A DNA stretch of 64,000 nucleotides from Pleomorphomonas diazotrophica (GCF_002844595.1 NZ_PJNW01000014.1:124001-188000), one strand, 5' to 3'. Shown: positions 9,485-18,566, numbered from the stretch's first letter. Made by a program: numbers and translations. Notes: generated from the sequence alone by a model not told the origin.

Positions 9485-10015
9485 ATGACGGGCAGAACCA
9501 TCGACGTGCTGTTTTCGGAAGAAACGATCGCCGCGCGCGTCGACGCCATGGCCAAGGAGATCGCTGCCTCCCGCCCCGACGACCTGATGGTGATCGCCAT
9601 CCTCAAGGGCAGCTTCATGTTCGCGGCCGATCTCTTGCGTGCCCTGCACCGGGAGGGCCTCGAGCCGCAGGTGGAGTTCATGATGCTGTCGAGCTACGGC
9701 ACGGGCACCACCTCGTCCGGCATCGTCAAGATCATTCGCGACATCGACACCGATGTCGCCGGCCGCTCGGTGCTGATCATCGACGACATCCTCGAATCGG
9801 GTCGGACGCTGGCCTTCGCTCGCCGCCTCACCGAGGATCGGGGCGCGAAGGAGGTCAAGGTGGCCGTGCTGCTCGACAAGCCGGGCAAGCGCAAGGCCGA
9901 GATCGAGGCGGATATCGTCGGCTTTTCCTGCGCCGACGTGTTCGTGGTCGGCTACGGCATGGACGCTGCGCATGCCTACCGGCAGTTGCCATTTGTCGGG
10001 GTTGTCACCGGCTGA
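9485..10015 (+). CDS. hpt: Hypoxanthine(-guanine) phosphoribosyltransferase
   Basis: Purine salvage enzyme of 176 residues that joins hypoxanthine or guanine to PRPP in the cytosol. The PRPP-binding loop IIDDILESGRT is at 98-108, and the flexible-loop serine/tyrosine pair SSYG lies at 69-72. Length fits the short bacterial Hpt type. A ribosome binding site GAGGAGACCGGG precedes the ATG. The gene is 88 bp upstream of cpdR on the same strand. It complements the nucleoside-degradation operon at 41-51 kb, which releases free hypoxanthine. Confidence 0.93.
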   Translation: MTGRTIDVLFSEETIAARVDAMAKEIAASRPDDLMVIAILKGSFMFAADLLRALHREGLEPQVEFMMLSSYGTGTTSSGIVKIIRDIDTDVAGRSVLIIDDILESGRTLAFARRLTEDRGAKEVKVAVLLDKPGKRKAEIEADIVGFSCADVFVVGYGMDAAHAYRQLPFVGVVTG

Positions 10016-10058
10016 GTGCATTCGTCTGGTACGAACCGCCCACTTGTGTAACAATCAT

Positions 10059-10075
10059 ATCGAATTTGCTTCGAT
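10059..10075. promoter_or_regulatory. Inverted repeat upstream of cpdR
   Basis: ATCGAA and TTCGAT arms are separated by five bases, 29 bp before the cpdR start, in a short AT-rich island between hpt and cpdR. It may be an operator or part of a cpdR promoter. There is no direct evidence of the binder. Confidence 0.3.
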
Positions 10076-10103
10076 TCCAACGGGTGTGTCCCTGGGGGCG
10101 GCC

Positions 10104-10493
10104 ATGGCGCGCATTCTGCTGACTGAGGACGACGAGTCGGTCCGGGCCTTCGTGAAGAGGGCACTGGAGCTCGACGGCCATGAGATCACCGAGGCCGAGG
10201 ACGGCGGCATCGCGCTCGAAGTTCTCGACGCAAGGCGGGGCGGCTTCGATCTGCTGCTGTCCGATATCATGATGCCAGTGATGGACGGCATTGCCCTGGC
10301 GCTTGCCGTCGCGCGCGATTATCCCAACCTGCCGATCCTGCTGATGACCGGCTTCGCCGACCAGCGCGAGCGTGCCTTCGGCCTCGACAGCCTGGTGCGC
10401 GACGTCATTTCCAAGCCGTTCACCCTCGCCGAGATTCGCGCCGCCGTTGCGCGGGCGTTGATCGAACGGTCGGCCGCCGAGAAGATCGCCTGA
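10104..10493 (+). CDS. cpdR: Single-domain response regulator CpdR
   Basis: Stand-alone receiver domain of 129 residues. The acidic pocket D9/D10, the phosphoacceptor D54 in LLLSDIMMPVMDG, the T/S switch position in LMTGFADQ and the conserved lysine in ISKPF are all present. In Caulobacter and rhizobia unphosphorylated CpdR delivers ClpXP to the pole and so drives degradation of cell-cycle proteins including CtrA. The start MARILLTEDD at 10104 was taken because the receiver fold begins there; the upstream in-frame extension is the hpt 3' end and spacer. It matters for the CtrA-like boxes found elsewhere in this window. Confidence 0.9.
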   Translation: MARILLTEDDESVRAFVKRALELDGHEITEAEDGGIALEVLDARRGGFDLLLSDIMMPVMDGIALALAVARDYPNLPILLMTGFADQRERAFGLDSLVRDVISKPFTLAEIRAAVARALIERSAAEKIA

Positions 10494-10511
10494 GGCTCTG
10501 GCGCGTCGGGC

Positions 10512-11093
10512 TCACTCCCGGTTCTGGCCGGGCACCCACAGCACGTCGCGGCCCCCGAGGTCGTTGGCCCAGCGGCTCGCCACGAACAGGAAGTCGGACA
10601 GGCGGTTGAGATAGCGCACCGCTTCCGGATTGACCGGCTCGCCCGGTGTTCGAGACAGGGTCACGGCCGCCCGTTCGGCCCGCCGGCAGATGGTGCGCGC
10701 CATGTGGAGATGGGCTGCGGCGGCGCTGCCGCCGGGCAGCACGAAGGTGGTGAGCGGGGCGAGGCCGCGATTGAGGTAGTCGATTTCCTTCTCGAGCCGC
10801 TCGACCTGGACGGCCAGGATGCGCAGGGGCTCGAAGGGCGGTGGCGTTGCAGCCTCCGGCGTTGCAAGGTCGGCGCCGAGATCGAACAGGTCGTTCTGGA
10901 TGGCACCCAGCATCAGATCGAGGTCGGGATACTCGGCGACATGCAGCCGAGCGGTGCCGATGGCCGCATTGGTCTCGTCGACGCCGCCAATCGCCTCGAA
11001 GCGAGGATCGTCCTTAAGCCGGCGTTCGCCGGTTGAAAGGCCGCTCGTGCCGTCGTCCCCGGTGCGAGTATAGATGCGATTGAGCCGAACCAT
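10512..11093 (-). CDS. pduO: PduO-type cob(I)alamin adenosyltransferase
   Basis: Enzyme of 193 residues that transfers adenosyl from ATP to cob(I)alamin. The N-terminal ATP-binding signature YTRTGDDGTSGL (residues 7-18), the GGVDETNAAIG motif and the C-terminal RRAERAAVTLSR and NRLSDFLFVASR helices identify the PduO fold rather than CobA. Start at 11093 (MVRLNRIYTRTGDDG) fits family length; the open frame continues 19 codons upstream. It converges on cpdR with an 18-bp gap. It supplies coenzyme B12 for mutases or B12-dependent ribonucleotide reductase elsewhere in the genome (inference). Confidence 0.92.
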   Translation of the reverse strand: MVRLNRIYTRTGDDGTSGLSTGERRLKDDPRFEAIGGVDETNAAIGTARLHVAEYPDLDLMLGAIQNDLFDLGADLATPEAATPPPFEPLRILAVQVERLEKEIDYLNRGLAPLTTFVLPGGSAAAAHLHMARTICRRAERAAVTLSRTPGEPVNPEAVRYLNRLSDFLFVASRWANDLGGRDVLWVPGQNRE

Positions 11094-11197
11094 GCTGCCT
11101 CCAGACCAAGCCACCCTCCGCATATTCGCGTAGTTGGAAGGGGGGCTCAATCCGTCATTGGGTGGCGATTGCCGTGCTGCACAGATTGTCAGCGAGC

Positions 11198-11857
11198 TCA
11201 GCCCGGAAGGTCGACACCAAGTGCCTCGGCGATGGCCCTGAGGCCGAGGACCAGACCCATGCGGTCGATGCCGTGGCCAAGGCCCGGAGAGATATGGAGC
11301 GACACCGGCAGTCCGGCGGCGGTGAGCGCTGCGGCGGCGGTTCGGCTGCTTTCGACGGGCAGTACCTGATCGGCCGTGCCGTGAACGAGCAGGACCTTGG
11401 GTTTGGCCGTGATCTCGCCGAGGTGATCGGCGCCGGCGAGATAGCCCGAATAGCCGACGATCAGCGCCGGGGCCATCTTGCGCCTCAGGCCGACGTGCAG
11501 CGCCATCATGGTGCCCTGGCTGAAACCCACCAGTACCAGACGATCGGGGGACACGCCGCAGCGTTCAAGCTCGGCGTCGAGGAAGCGGTCGAGGTCCGGA
11601 CCGGCGGACAGAACGCCACGCCAGCGTTCGGATTCGTCGCGCATGGTCAGCGGGAACCACTGGCGCCCGCCCGGCGCCATCGGGCAGGCGTCCGGCGCGT
11701 GCGGCGAGGCGAAGGCGACATCCGGCAGAAAGGGCGCCCAGCTCTCGGCGATGTCGTAGAGATCCTCGCCGTTGGCGCCGTAGCCGTGAAGCAGGACAAC
11801 GAGGGCATCGGCCTTGCCGCTTGCCGCCTCGAGGCGCGGGCCGTCGATTTCCGCCAT
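11198..11857 (-). CDS. Phospholipase/carboxylesterase family alpha/beta hydrolase
   Basis: Serine hydrolase of 219 residues in the YpfH/carboxylesterase family. The oxyanion region LLHGYGANGEDL (22-33), nucleophile elbow GFSQG with Ser113, Asp163 in HGTADQV and His195 in GLGHGI form a complete catalytic triad. It is cytosolic with no signal peptide. Start MAEIDGPRLE at 11857 follows GGAACTCCC and fits homologues; a longer upstream frame is antisense to nothing useful and lacks motifs. It is 19 bp downstream of the DNA glycosylase, likely co-transcribed. The natural substrate is unknown; esters of short acyl chains are typical. Confidence 0.87.
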   Translation of the reverse strand: MAEIDGPRLEAASGKADALVVLLHGYGANGEDLYDIAESWAPFLPDVAFASPHAPDACPMAPGGRQWFPLTMRDESERWRGVLSAGPDLDRFLDAELERCGVSPDRLVLVGFSQGTMMALHVGLRRKMAPALIVGYSGYLAGADHLGEITAKPKVLLVHGTADQVLPVESSRTAAAALTAAGLPVSLHISPGLGHGIDRMGLVLGLRAIAEALGVDLPG

Positions 11858-11876
11858 GGGAGTTCCTTCCGGGAGT

Positions 11877-12518
11877 TCAGACCGGGAGGACGTTCCTGCC
11901 CTGTCGCATCGCCTTGTAATAGGCCCAAAGCAGTTTTGCCGCAACGCCGCGCCAGGGTGACCAAAGCTCTGATATCGCCCGCAATTCCTTTTCGGTTGGA
12001 CGGCCTTGCAGGGCCAGTGCCTCGGCGGCGGCCACTTGCAGCGCAAGATCGCCGGCCGGCAGCACGTCGGCATGGCGGGCACAGAACAGTAGGAAAATCT
12101 CCGCCGTCCAGCGGCCGATGCCGTGGATCGCCATCAGTTTCTCGGTTGCGGCTTCGGGCGATTCGTCGGCCAGTCCCGCGAGGTCCAGTCCGGCCACTTC
12201 GGCTTCCGCAAGGGCGCTGAGCGTCCTGACCTTGCCACGCGACAGTCCGGCCGCGCGCAGCGCCTCCTCGCTCTGGCGGAGGTAGTTGACGGCCGTCGCC
12301 GCGCCAAGCAACGCCTCGAAACGGCCCCAGATGGCATCGGCGCTCGACACTGAAAGCTGCTGCGCCACGACAATGCGTGCAATACCCTCGAAGCCGGGTG
12401 GGCGGTAGCGGATATCGACCGGGCCGGCGATCGCCCTGACCGGCACGAGGCGCGGATCGACGCGCTCCAGATAGTCGAGGCCCTCGACCATGTCGGCGTC
12501 ACTGAGGATAAGGCGCAT
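11877..12518 (-). CDS. DNA-3-methyladenine glycosylase (AlkA-type HhH-GPD)
   Basis: Base-excision repair enzyme of 213 residues, the compact AlkA form without the N-terminal TATA-like domain. The helix-hairpin-helix LMAIHGIGRWTAEIFLLF (128-145) is followed by the catalytic aspartate D157 in LPAGDLALQ, where AlkA has its Asp238. VVAQQLSVSSADAIW near residue 50 is the substrate-pocket helix. The start at 12518 (MRLILSDAD) gives the normal length; the open frame runs far upstream only as antisense to gluQ. It is divergent from gluQ (105 bp spacer) and upstream of the hydrolase gene. Confidence 0.92.
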   Translation of the reverse strand: MRLILSDADMVEGLDYLERVDPRLVPVRAIAGPVDIRYRPPGFEGIARIVVAQQLSVSSADAIWGRFEALLGAATAVNYLRQSEEALRAAGLSRGKVRTLSALAEAEVAGLDLAGLADESPEAATEKLMAIHGIGRWTAEIFLLFCARHADVLPAGDLALQVAAAEALALQGRPTEKELRAISELWSPWRGVAAKLLWAYYKAMRQGRNVLPV

Positions 12519-12623
12519 GGCGGGTCCCTCCTTCGATGCGAGACTTCGGCATCCCAAGCGTATACTGTCCGGCGCGCCAGAAGCCGGCAGCAGCGCCGGA
12601 CAGCTTGCAAACCCTTTTGAGAC

Positions 12624-13502
12624 ATGAGCGTTCCCGTCTTTCGTTTTGCGCCGTCGCCCAATGGACCGTTGCACCTCGGCCATGCTCTCTCGGCACTCCT
12701 CAACGCCGACATGGCTACCGAGGCCGGCGGTCGCATGCTGGTCCGCATCGAGGACGTCGACGTCACTCGTGCGCGGCCGGAGCACGAGCGCGCCATCCTC
12801 AGCGATCTCGATTGGTTGGGCATCGCCTACGAGAGGCCCGTTCGCCGCCAGTCGGACCACGCCGAAGACTATGCCGCCGCCCTCGACCATCTTGCTGCCC
12901 TCGGGCTCATTTACCGCTCCTTCCTGAGCCGGACCGAGATCGCCGCAGCCATCGCCGCCGAGGAGGCGCAAAGCGGTCGGGCGTGGCCGCGGGATCCGGA
13001 TGGCGCGCCGCGCTATCCCGATATCGATCGTCACCGGTCGGCAGAGGAGGCTGAAGCCCTTGCAGCCAACGGAAAGCCCTTTGCGGTGCGGCTCGACATG
13101 ACCAAGGCCATTCACCTTGCCGGTCCGCTTTCCTGGCAGGAGTTCGGCGACAGCCTCCATGGACCGGGCGAGACGATCATCGCCGATCCGGCTGCCTGGG
13201 GCGATGTCGTGCTGGCCGGCAAGTTCACGCCCGCCGCCTATCATCTCGCGGTGGTCGTCGATGACGCGTTGCAGGACGTGACCGACGTGGTGCGCGGCCG
13301 CGATCTCTATTTCGCCACGTCGGTGCACCGTCTGCTGCAGACGCTGCTCGGACTGCCGGCACCGCGCTATCACCACCATCGGCTGATCCTTGGCCCCGAT
13401 GGGGGCAAGCTGTCGAAGTCCAAGGGGGCGGAGGGTCTGGCGGCCTTGCGAGCGGCCGGGTCCACGGTTGCCGACGTCAGGCGGATGGTCGGACTGCCCT
13501 AG
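12624..13502 (+). CDS. gluQ: Glutamyl-Q tRNA(Asp) synthetase
   Basis: Truncated glutamyl-tRNA synthetase paralogue, 292 residues, that attaches glutamate to queuosine at position 34 of tRNA(Asp). Class I signatures are present: HLGHA (17-21, HIGH box) in FAPSPNGPLHLGHAL, and KLSKS (262-266, KMSKS box). There is no anticodon-binding domain, as expected. Unlike E. coli GluQ-RS, the region IYRSFLSRTEI (96-106) has no CxC zinc ligands, so the zinc finger seems lost. A short open frame in another phase lies inside and is noise. Confidence 0.92.
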   Translation: MSVPVFRFAPSPNGPLHLGHALSALLNADMATEAGGRMLVRIEDVDVTRARPEHERAILSDLDWLGIAYERPVRRQSDHAEDYAAALDHLAALGLIYRSFLSRTEIAAAIAAEEAQSGRAWPRDPDGAPRYPDIDRHRSAEEAEALAANGKPFAVRLDMTKAIHLAGPLSWQEFGDSLHGPGETIIADPAAWGDVVLAGKFTPAAYHLAVVVDDALQDVTDVVRGRDLYFATSVHRLLQTLLGLPAPRYHHHRLILGPDGGKLSKSKGAEGLAALRAAGSTVADVRRMVGLP

Positions 13503-13640
13503 CGGTGCTGATCGGCAGGCAGGCGGCAGCCCTCAAGGGAGCGGGCTTAAGGGCGATCTTGTGCGGGAGGCGCGGCTGGGCGAATAATCATGCAGCCGGT
13601 CGGCCGCCTGCGGGACCGAGCCGGCTTTCGGAGCGTCTTC

Positions 13641-14066
13641 ATGCGTGTGCTGTTCCTCGCTCTTCTTCTCGCCCTTTTCGCGAACACGCCGGCCGCCTTT
13701 GCCGCCGACCGCATGCCGGCCTATGCCGACCTTCTTGCCGATTGCACCACCGTGAGCGAAGCTGCCTGCCCGGGGCAGCAGACCGCGCTGGCGCCGCAAT
13801 GGCCGAAGGCGCTTGCCGGCAATCTTCAAGCCCTCCGGAACTTCGCCTTCTGTTTCGCCGATGGCTGCTATGGCGCTTTCAAGGTCAATCCCGTCAGGGC
13901 CTGCGCTCTGCGCATCGTCGTCGCGGCGATCGGCGAGCGGCCGATTCCCGACGAAGACAGCGCCAACTTCGAGCGGGATTGCGGGCCGCTCGGCGTCGAG
14001 GACCAGCAGACCGCCAAAGTGGCGGCGCGCGACATGGTGCGGGCGATTCGTCAGGGTACGCCCTGA
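13641..14066 (+). CDS. Secreted six-cysteine protein of unknown function
   Basis: Small protein of 141 residues from the chosen start MRVLFLALLL, which begins a textbook signal peptide (hydrophobic core LALLLALFA, cleavage probably after FAA-D near residue 23). The mature part of about 118 residues has six cysteines in the contexts ADC, AAC, AFC, DGC, RAC and RDC, enough for three disulfides, so it is probably periplasmic or secreted. An ATG 17 codons upstream is possible but would bury the signal peptide. No family was recognised. Neighbours gluQ and metX give no hint. Confidence 0.65.
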   Translation: MRVLFLALLLALFANTPAAFAADRMPAYADLLADCTTVSEAACPGQQTALAPQWPKALAGNLQALRNFAFCFADGCYGAFKVNPVRACALRIVVAAIGERPIPDEDSANFERDCGPLGVEDQQTAKVAARDMVRAIRQGTP

Positions 14067-14191
14067 GGGCCGATCCGGGTCCGACTGCCGATTTCCTTGA
14101 CATTTGGCCTTCGCGTTCCGATAGCTAACCACCTTCGCGGCGGCAGGCGTGATGCTTGGCGCCGCTGACGCTGCCGGAAGCCGAAGAGACG

Positions 14192-15403
14192 ATGCTGGAC
14201 GCCACACTCACCGAGACCGATGCGCAGGCAAGCCTGCGCCGCAGCGAGGCCGACACCCCTTCGAGCCTTGTCATGCGCTTCGGCACGGATGCGCCACTCA
14301 CCCTCGATGCCGGCCCGGCGATCGCCCCCTGGCAGATCGCCTACCAGACCTATGGCGAACTCAACGCCGACAGGTCCAACGCCATTCTCATCTGCCACGC
14401 GTTGACCGGTGACCAGCATGTCGCCAGCACCAATCCGGTGACCGGCAAGCCGGGCTGGTGGACGCTGATGGTCGGCCCCGGCAAGCCGATCGACACCGAC
14501 CGGTTCTTCGTCATCTGCTCCAACGTGCTCGGCGGCTGCCTCGGCACCACCGGGCCGGCCAGCACCAACCCGGAAACCGGCCGGCCCTACGGTCTCGACC
14601 TGCCGGTTGTGACCATCGCCGATATGGTCCGGGCGCAGGCGATGCTGGTCACCTCGCTCGGCATCGAGCAGTTGTTCGCGGTGGTCGGCGGCTCGATGGG
14701 CGGCATGCAGGCGCTGCAATGGGCGGCAAGCTATCCCGATCGGGTGTTCTCGACGATAGCCATCGCCACCAGCTATCGCCACTCCTCGCAGAACATCGCC
14801 TTCCACGAGGTCGGCCGGCAGGCCGTGATGGCCGATCCCGACTGGTGCGGCGGTCGCTATCTGGAAGCGGGGCGCAACCCCAAGAAGGGCCTCGCCGTGG
14901 CGCGCATGGCGGCCCACATCACCTATATGTCCGATCGGTCGCTGCACCAGAAATTCGGCCGTAATCTGCAGGATCGGGACGCGCTGGCCTTCGGCTTCGA
15001 CGCGGATTTCCAGATCGAGAGCTACCTTCGCCATCAAGGCATGACCTTCGTCGACCGCTTCGACGCCAACTCTTATCTCTACGTCACCCGTGCCACCGAC
15101 TATTTCGACCTCGCCGCCGATCATGGCGGCGTGCTCGCCAACGTCTTCAAGGGAACGAAGACGCGCTTCTGCGTGCTGTCCTTCACCTCCGATTGGCTCT
15201 ATCCGACGTCGGAGAGCCGGGCGGTGGTGCACGCGCTCAACGCGGCGGGCGCGCCGGTCAGCTTCGTCGAGATCGACAGCGATCGCGGCCACGACAGTTT
15301 CCTGCTCGACATTCCCGAACAGTATCGCATCGTGCGCGGCTTCCTGACCGGCGCGGCGCGGGCGCGCGGCATTGCCGGACCGGCGGCAGAGGACAAGCCA
15401 TGA
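14192..15403 (+). CDS. metX: Homoserine O-acetyltransferase (MetX)
   Basis: Alpha/beta hydrolase-fold acyltransferase of 403 residues making O-acetylhomoserine (or O-succinylhomoserine) for methionine synthesis. Clear marks are [25 protein letters not shown], nucleophile elbow [10 protein letters not shown] with Ser168, and C-terminal SDWLYP and DRGHDSFL, which bring the catalytic Asp and His. Start [10 protein letters not shown] is preferred; a TTG 36 bases upstream is an alternative. Its stop overlaps the metW start (ATGA), giving the conserved metX-metW pair. Acyl-CoA preference cannot be told by eye. Confidence 0.94.
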   Translation: MLDATLTETDAQASLRRSEADTPSSLVMRFGTDAPLTLDAGPAIAPWQIAYQTYGELNADRSNAILICHALTGDQHVASTNPVTGKPGWWTLMVGPGKPIDTDRFFVICSNVLGGCLGTTGPASTNPETGRPYGLDLPVVTIADMVRAQAMLVTSLGIEQLFAVVGGSMGGMQALQWAASYPDRVFSTIAIATSYRHSSQNIAFHEVGRQAVMADPDWCGGRYLEAGRNPKKGLAVARMAAHITYMSDRSLHQKFGRNLQDRDALAFGFDADFQIESYLRHQGMTFVDRFDANSYLYVTRATDYFDLAADHGGVLANVFKGTKTRFCVLSFTSDWLYPTSESRAVVHALNAAGAPVSFVEIDSDRGHDSFLLDIPEQYRIVRGFLTGAARARGIAGPAAEDKP

Positions 15404-16035
15404 CCGACCTCGCCGACCTCACCTCCGACGTCCGCATCGACCTCAAGCTGATCGCCGGGCTGATCGAGCCGGGCTCGCGCGTGCTCGATATCGGCTGCGG
15501 CGACGGCGCGCTGCTGGAACTCCTGGAGCGGACACGCGGTGTCGATGCGCGCGGTATCGAGATCAGCCAGGAGGGCGTCAACGCTGCCGTCGGGCGCGGC
15601 CTGTCGGTGATCCAGGGCGACGCCGACAGCGACCTCGTCCAGTATCCCGACCAGTCTTTCGACTATGTGGTGCTGAGCCACACCATCCAGGCGACGCGCA
15701 ACGCGCGCCGGGTGCTCGAGGAGATGCTGCGCATCGGCCGCCGCGTGGTGGTGTCATTGCCGAACTTCGGCCACCTCGACGTGCGTTTTCGGCTGATGTT
15801 CCTCGGACGCATGCCGGTCAGCAAGCGTCTGCCCTATTCCTGGTACGACACGCCCAACATCCATTTCTGCACCATTCGCGATTTCGTCGAACTGGCCCGG
15901 GATGTCGGCGCCCGCGTCGATCAGGCGATCGTCCTTGACGGCGCCGGCAAGCGGCTGCCGTTCAGCTTGCCGTGGATCGTCTGGAACCTTCTGGGCGCGC
16001 AGGCGGTGTTCCTGCTGTCGCGCGATGGACGATAG
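15400..16035 (+). CDS. metW: Methionine biosynthesis protein MetW
   Basis: SAM-dependent methyltransferase-like protein of 211 residues with motif [15 protein letters not shown], acidic [14 protein letters not shown] and [12 protein letters not shown], followed by the MetW-specific [10 protein letters not shown]. It acts with MetX in the first committed step of methionine synthesis; recent models hold that MetW activates MetX (family knowledge). Starts inside the metX stop by a 4-bp overlap, so a fixed ratio of the two proteins is expected. Its 3' end is 2 bp from that of the convergent methyltransferase gene. Confidence 0.94.
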   Translation: MTDLADLTSDVRIDLKLIAGLIEPGSRVLDIGCGDGALLELLERTRGVDARGIEISQEGVNAAVGRGLSVIQGDADSDLVQYPDQSFDYVVLSHTIQATRNARRVLEEMLRIGRRVVVSLPNFGHLDVRFRLMFLGRMPVSKRLPYSWYDTPNIHFCTIRDFVELARDVGARVDQAIVLDGAGKRLPFSLPWIVWNLLGAQAVFLLSRDGR

Positions 16036-16037
16036 CC

Positions 16038-16796
16038 TCAGGCAACCGGGCCTGTGCGGTGCGGGCTCGGCAGGCCGGCCGGCGAGGGGAGCAAGACCGG
16101 GCGGATGGCCGGCGAGCGGACGCGTCGGATCACCGGCACGCCCTGGTGCAGGTGCTTGGCGGCCTCCACCAGAATGACACCGGCAAAGGCCGGCCATAGG
16201 CGCGAGCCGATCGCCTCCCAGCGGGCGCTGGCGTGCATGAAGTGCCGGCGCGGCACCGGCATCACGTAGAGCGCTTCGTCCCAGGCAGTCGGCGAGAACG
16301 ACGTCTCGCGCAAGAGCTTGGTGATCTGGCCGCGCGAGAAGGGTCGGCCGTAACCGAAAGGCGAGGTATCGACGCGCGCCCAAAGGCCGCGCCGGTTGGG
16401 CACGACGGCCAGCACCCGCCCGCCCGGCGACAGCACCCTCCAGGCTTCCTTGAGAAGTTCCGCCGGGTCGTTGGCCATTTCCAGGGCGTGGACGATCAAC
16501 AACCGGTCGATCGAGGCGTCGGGCAGGGGGAGCATGTCGTCGCAGACGAGCGCCGAGGCGGAGGGGCCGCCGGCCGGCCAGTTGACGGCGCCCTGCGCGG
16601 CCGGCATCAGCGCCAGCGTGCGGTCGGCTTCGTCGCGGAACGGGGCGAGATAGGGCGTCGCAAAGCCGAGCCCGGCCAGGCGATCACCGGAGACGCTCGG
16701 CCAAATCTTGCGGAAGTGGTCGGAGAGGATGGGGCGGATGACGCGGCCGAGGTCGCTCGAATAAAAGTCCCTGAGGTCGACGACGTCGAGAAACAT
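16038..16796 (-). CDS. Class I SAM-dependent methyltransferase
   Basis: Protein of 252 residues with a degenerate methyltransferase core: LAGLGFATPYLAPF replaces the glycine-rich loop, followed by DRLLIVHALEMANDPAELL and the post-core segment RVLSPGGRVLAVVPNRRGLW typical of type-11 methyltransferases. Glycine motif I is weak, so SAM binding should not be assumed. It is divergent from gloB, an arrangement common in Rhizobiales, which led earlier annotators to suspect a role near methylglyoxal metabolism; that is context only. Confidence 0.8.
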   Translation of the reverse strand: MFLDVVDLRDFYSSDLGRVIRPILSDHFRKIWPSVSGDRLAGLGFATPYLAPFRDEADRTLALMPAAQGAVNWPAGGPSASALVCDDMLPLPDASIDRLLIVHALEMANDPAELLKEAWRVLSPGGRVLAVVPNRRGLWARVDTSPFGYGRPFSRGQITKLLRETSFSPTAWDEALYVMPVPRRHFMHASARWEAIGSRLWPAFAGVILVEAAKHLHQGVPVIRRVRSPAIRPVLLPSPAGLPSPHRTGPVA

Positions 16797-16903
16797 GCGC
16801 GGCTCCTGGGCGCCCTTGCCCTTTCCGCCATATTGATCGACTGTGCCGCTACCGCAATGGCGGGCGCTGCCTTTTTTCGCGAGGGCGGTAAAGGAGGCTA
16901 AAG

Positions 16904-17674
16904 ATGGTCCCGAAGATCGATGTCATCGCCTGTCTCAGCGACAACTATGCCTATCTTCTTCGCGACGAGGACAGCGGCTCGGTCGTGGTTGTCGATGCGC
17001 CGGAGGCGGCGCCCATCCTTGCAGCCGTCGAGGCATCCGGCGGGCGGCTCGACGCCCTGCTCCTGACCCATCACCATGGCGACCATATCGAGGGCGCGGC
17101 CGAAATCGTCGAGCGTACCGGGGCGCAGCTTGTCGGCGCTGCCGCCGATGCCCATCGCCTGCCGCCGCTCGACCGGTCCGTGAGCGATGGCGAAGCCTTT
17201 TCCGTCGGTCCGCTCGATTTTCGGGTGATTGCCACCCCCGGACACACCCGGGGCCACATCGTCTACCACGCACCGGCGGCGCGGGCGCTGTTCTCCGGCG
17301 ACACGCTGTTTTCGCTCGGCTGCGGCCGATTGTTCGAGGGCAGCGCCGCGGAGATGTGGGATGCGCTGATCCGCCTCGCTGCGTTGCCCCCGGATACCGC
17401 CATCTGCCCGGGGCACGAATACACCGCGTCGAACGGCCGTTTCGCGCTGACCGTCGACCCCGACAACGCGGCCTTGGCCGAGCGGCTCACTGAGGTGGCG
17501 GCGCTGCGTGCCGAAGGGCAGCCAACGGTACCGGTGACGCTCAAGCGGGAGTTGCTCACCAACCCGTTCCTGAGGGCCGGCGATCCTCGGCTCGCCGAGA
17601 GGTTGGGCCTGTCGGGCCGACCGGCGGTCGAGGTGTTCGCCGAACTGCGGCGCCGGAAAGACGATTTCAGGTGA
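16904..17674 (+). CDS. gloB: Hydroxyacylglutathione hydrolase (glyoxalase II)
   Basis: Metallo-beta-lactamase-fold thioesterase of 256 residues that hydrolyses S-lactoylglutathione to lactate, completing methylglyoxal detoxification. The dinuclear metal motif THHHGDH is at 55-61; further ligands appear in TPGHTRGHI (His), FSGDTLFSLGCGRLFEG (Asp) and CPGHEYT (His). C-terminal HAGH domain is present with LKRELLTNPFLR. Start MVPKIDVIAC follows AGGAGGCTAAAG. It makes sense with the methylglyoxal synthase gene at 40.4 kb. Its last 8 bp overlap the convergent DMT exporter gene. Confidence 0.94.
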   Translation: MVPKIDVIACLSDNYAYLLRDEDSGSVVVVDAPEAAPILAAVEASGGRLDALLLTHHHGDHIEGAAEIVERTGAQLVGAAADAHRLPPLDRSVSDGEAFSVGPLDFRVIATPGHTRGHIVYHAPAARALFSGDTLFSLGCGRLFEGSAAEMWDALIRLAALPPDTAICPGHEYTASNGRFALTVDPDNAALAERLTEVAALRAEGQPTVPVTLKRELLTNPFLRAGDPRLAERLGLSGRPAVEVFAELRRRKDDFR

Positions 17675-18566
17675 GGGCTTTGCTGGCCGCAGCGCGGCGG
17701 CGGAAGGGCAGCGCATCCCAGGCGACGACGACGGCGCCGAGAGTGACGAGGGCGCAGGCCACCACCGTTGTCCAGCCGAGCGTGCCGTAGCCGGTGAGCG
17801 TCAGCAGCAGGGTCGACAGCACCGGCGTTGCATAGGCGGCGGTGCCGATGAGCTGGATATCCCCGTGCTTGACCCCATGGTCCCAGACGAAAAAGGCGAG
17901 CCCGACCGGGAAGGCGCCGAGCAGCAGCACCATCAACCATTCGAGCGGGGCAGCCGGCAGAACCGTTTGCTCGAAAGCCAGGTGGCAGACGAGGCTGAGG
18001 AGAGCGGTGGCAAGGCAAAAACCGGCGACTGCTTCCGAGGGGACGCCACCAAAGCGCCTCGAGACCACCGAGTAACCGGCCCAGACCACGGCGGCCAGGA
18101 AAGCCGCGAGGTAGCCGAAGGCGTAGCCGCCGTCCAGCGTCAGCGACCGGCCGGCCGTCACCAGAAGCGCCGCACCGGAAAAGCCGAGGATCACGCCGGC
18201 AAGGTGGTGCGGCCGCAGGCGTTCGCCCGGCAGGAAACCGGAGAACAGCACGATCAGCAGCGGCCAGAGGTAGTTGATGAGGCCGGCCTCGACCAGCGGC
18301 GCCGTGCGCAGAGCCGTGAAATAGAGCGCGTGATAGCCGAACAGGCCGAGCGTGCCGACCACCCATACCTTGAAAGGCTGCCTCAACACGCCGGCACGCC
18401 CCCTGGCGATCAGCCAGATCGTGGCGAGCGAGCCGGACAGGCCGAAGCAGAGGGCGTTGAGCAGGAAGGGCGGCACGGCCCCCGACCCGCCGGTGAACAC
18501 GCCGAGCATCGACCACATGAGAATGGCGGTGAGACCGATCAGGGTGGCGCGCGTGCGGCTCGGCAT
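17667..18566 (-). CDS. EamA/DMT-family exporter (YddG-like)
   Basis: Ten-span membrane protein of 299 residues made of two EamA repeats (about 8-140 and 150-285), with the family features LMWSMLGVFTGGSG at the first span and LINYLWPLLIVLFSGF in the middle. Relatives export amino acids or aromatic compounds (YddG exports aromatic amino acids). The substrate here is unknown. The 3' end overlaps gloB. Upstream spacer to the GGDEF-EAL gene is 147 bp. Confidence 0.85.
   Translation of the reverse strand: MPSRTRATLIGLTAILMWSMLGVFTGGSGAVPPFLLNALCFGLSGSLATIWLIARGRAGVLRQPFKVWVVGTLGLFGYHALYFTALRTAPLVEAGLINYLWPLLIVLFSGFLPGERLRPHHLAGVILGFSGAALLVTAGRSLTLDGGYAFGYLAAFLAAVVWAGYSVVSRRFGGVPSEAVAGFCLATALLSLVCHLAFEQTVLPAAPLEWLMVLLLGAFPVGLAFFVWDHGVKHGDIQLIGTAAYATPVLSTLLLTLTGYGTLGWTTVVACALVTLGAVVVAWDALPFRRRAAASKALT

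Noticed and set aside
10021-10035. TTCGT-N5-ACGAA repeat right after hpt as terminator
   Set aside because: Five-base AT-leaning arms with no T-run are too weak; chance is likely.
8117-10054. Very long open frame on the minus strand opposite the zinc-ribbon gene and hpt
   Set aside because: His/Arg/Gly-rich translation typical of the antisense of GC-rich genes, with no domain; both plus-strand genes are certain.
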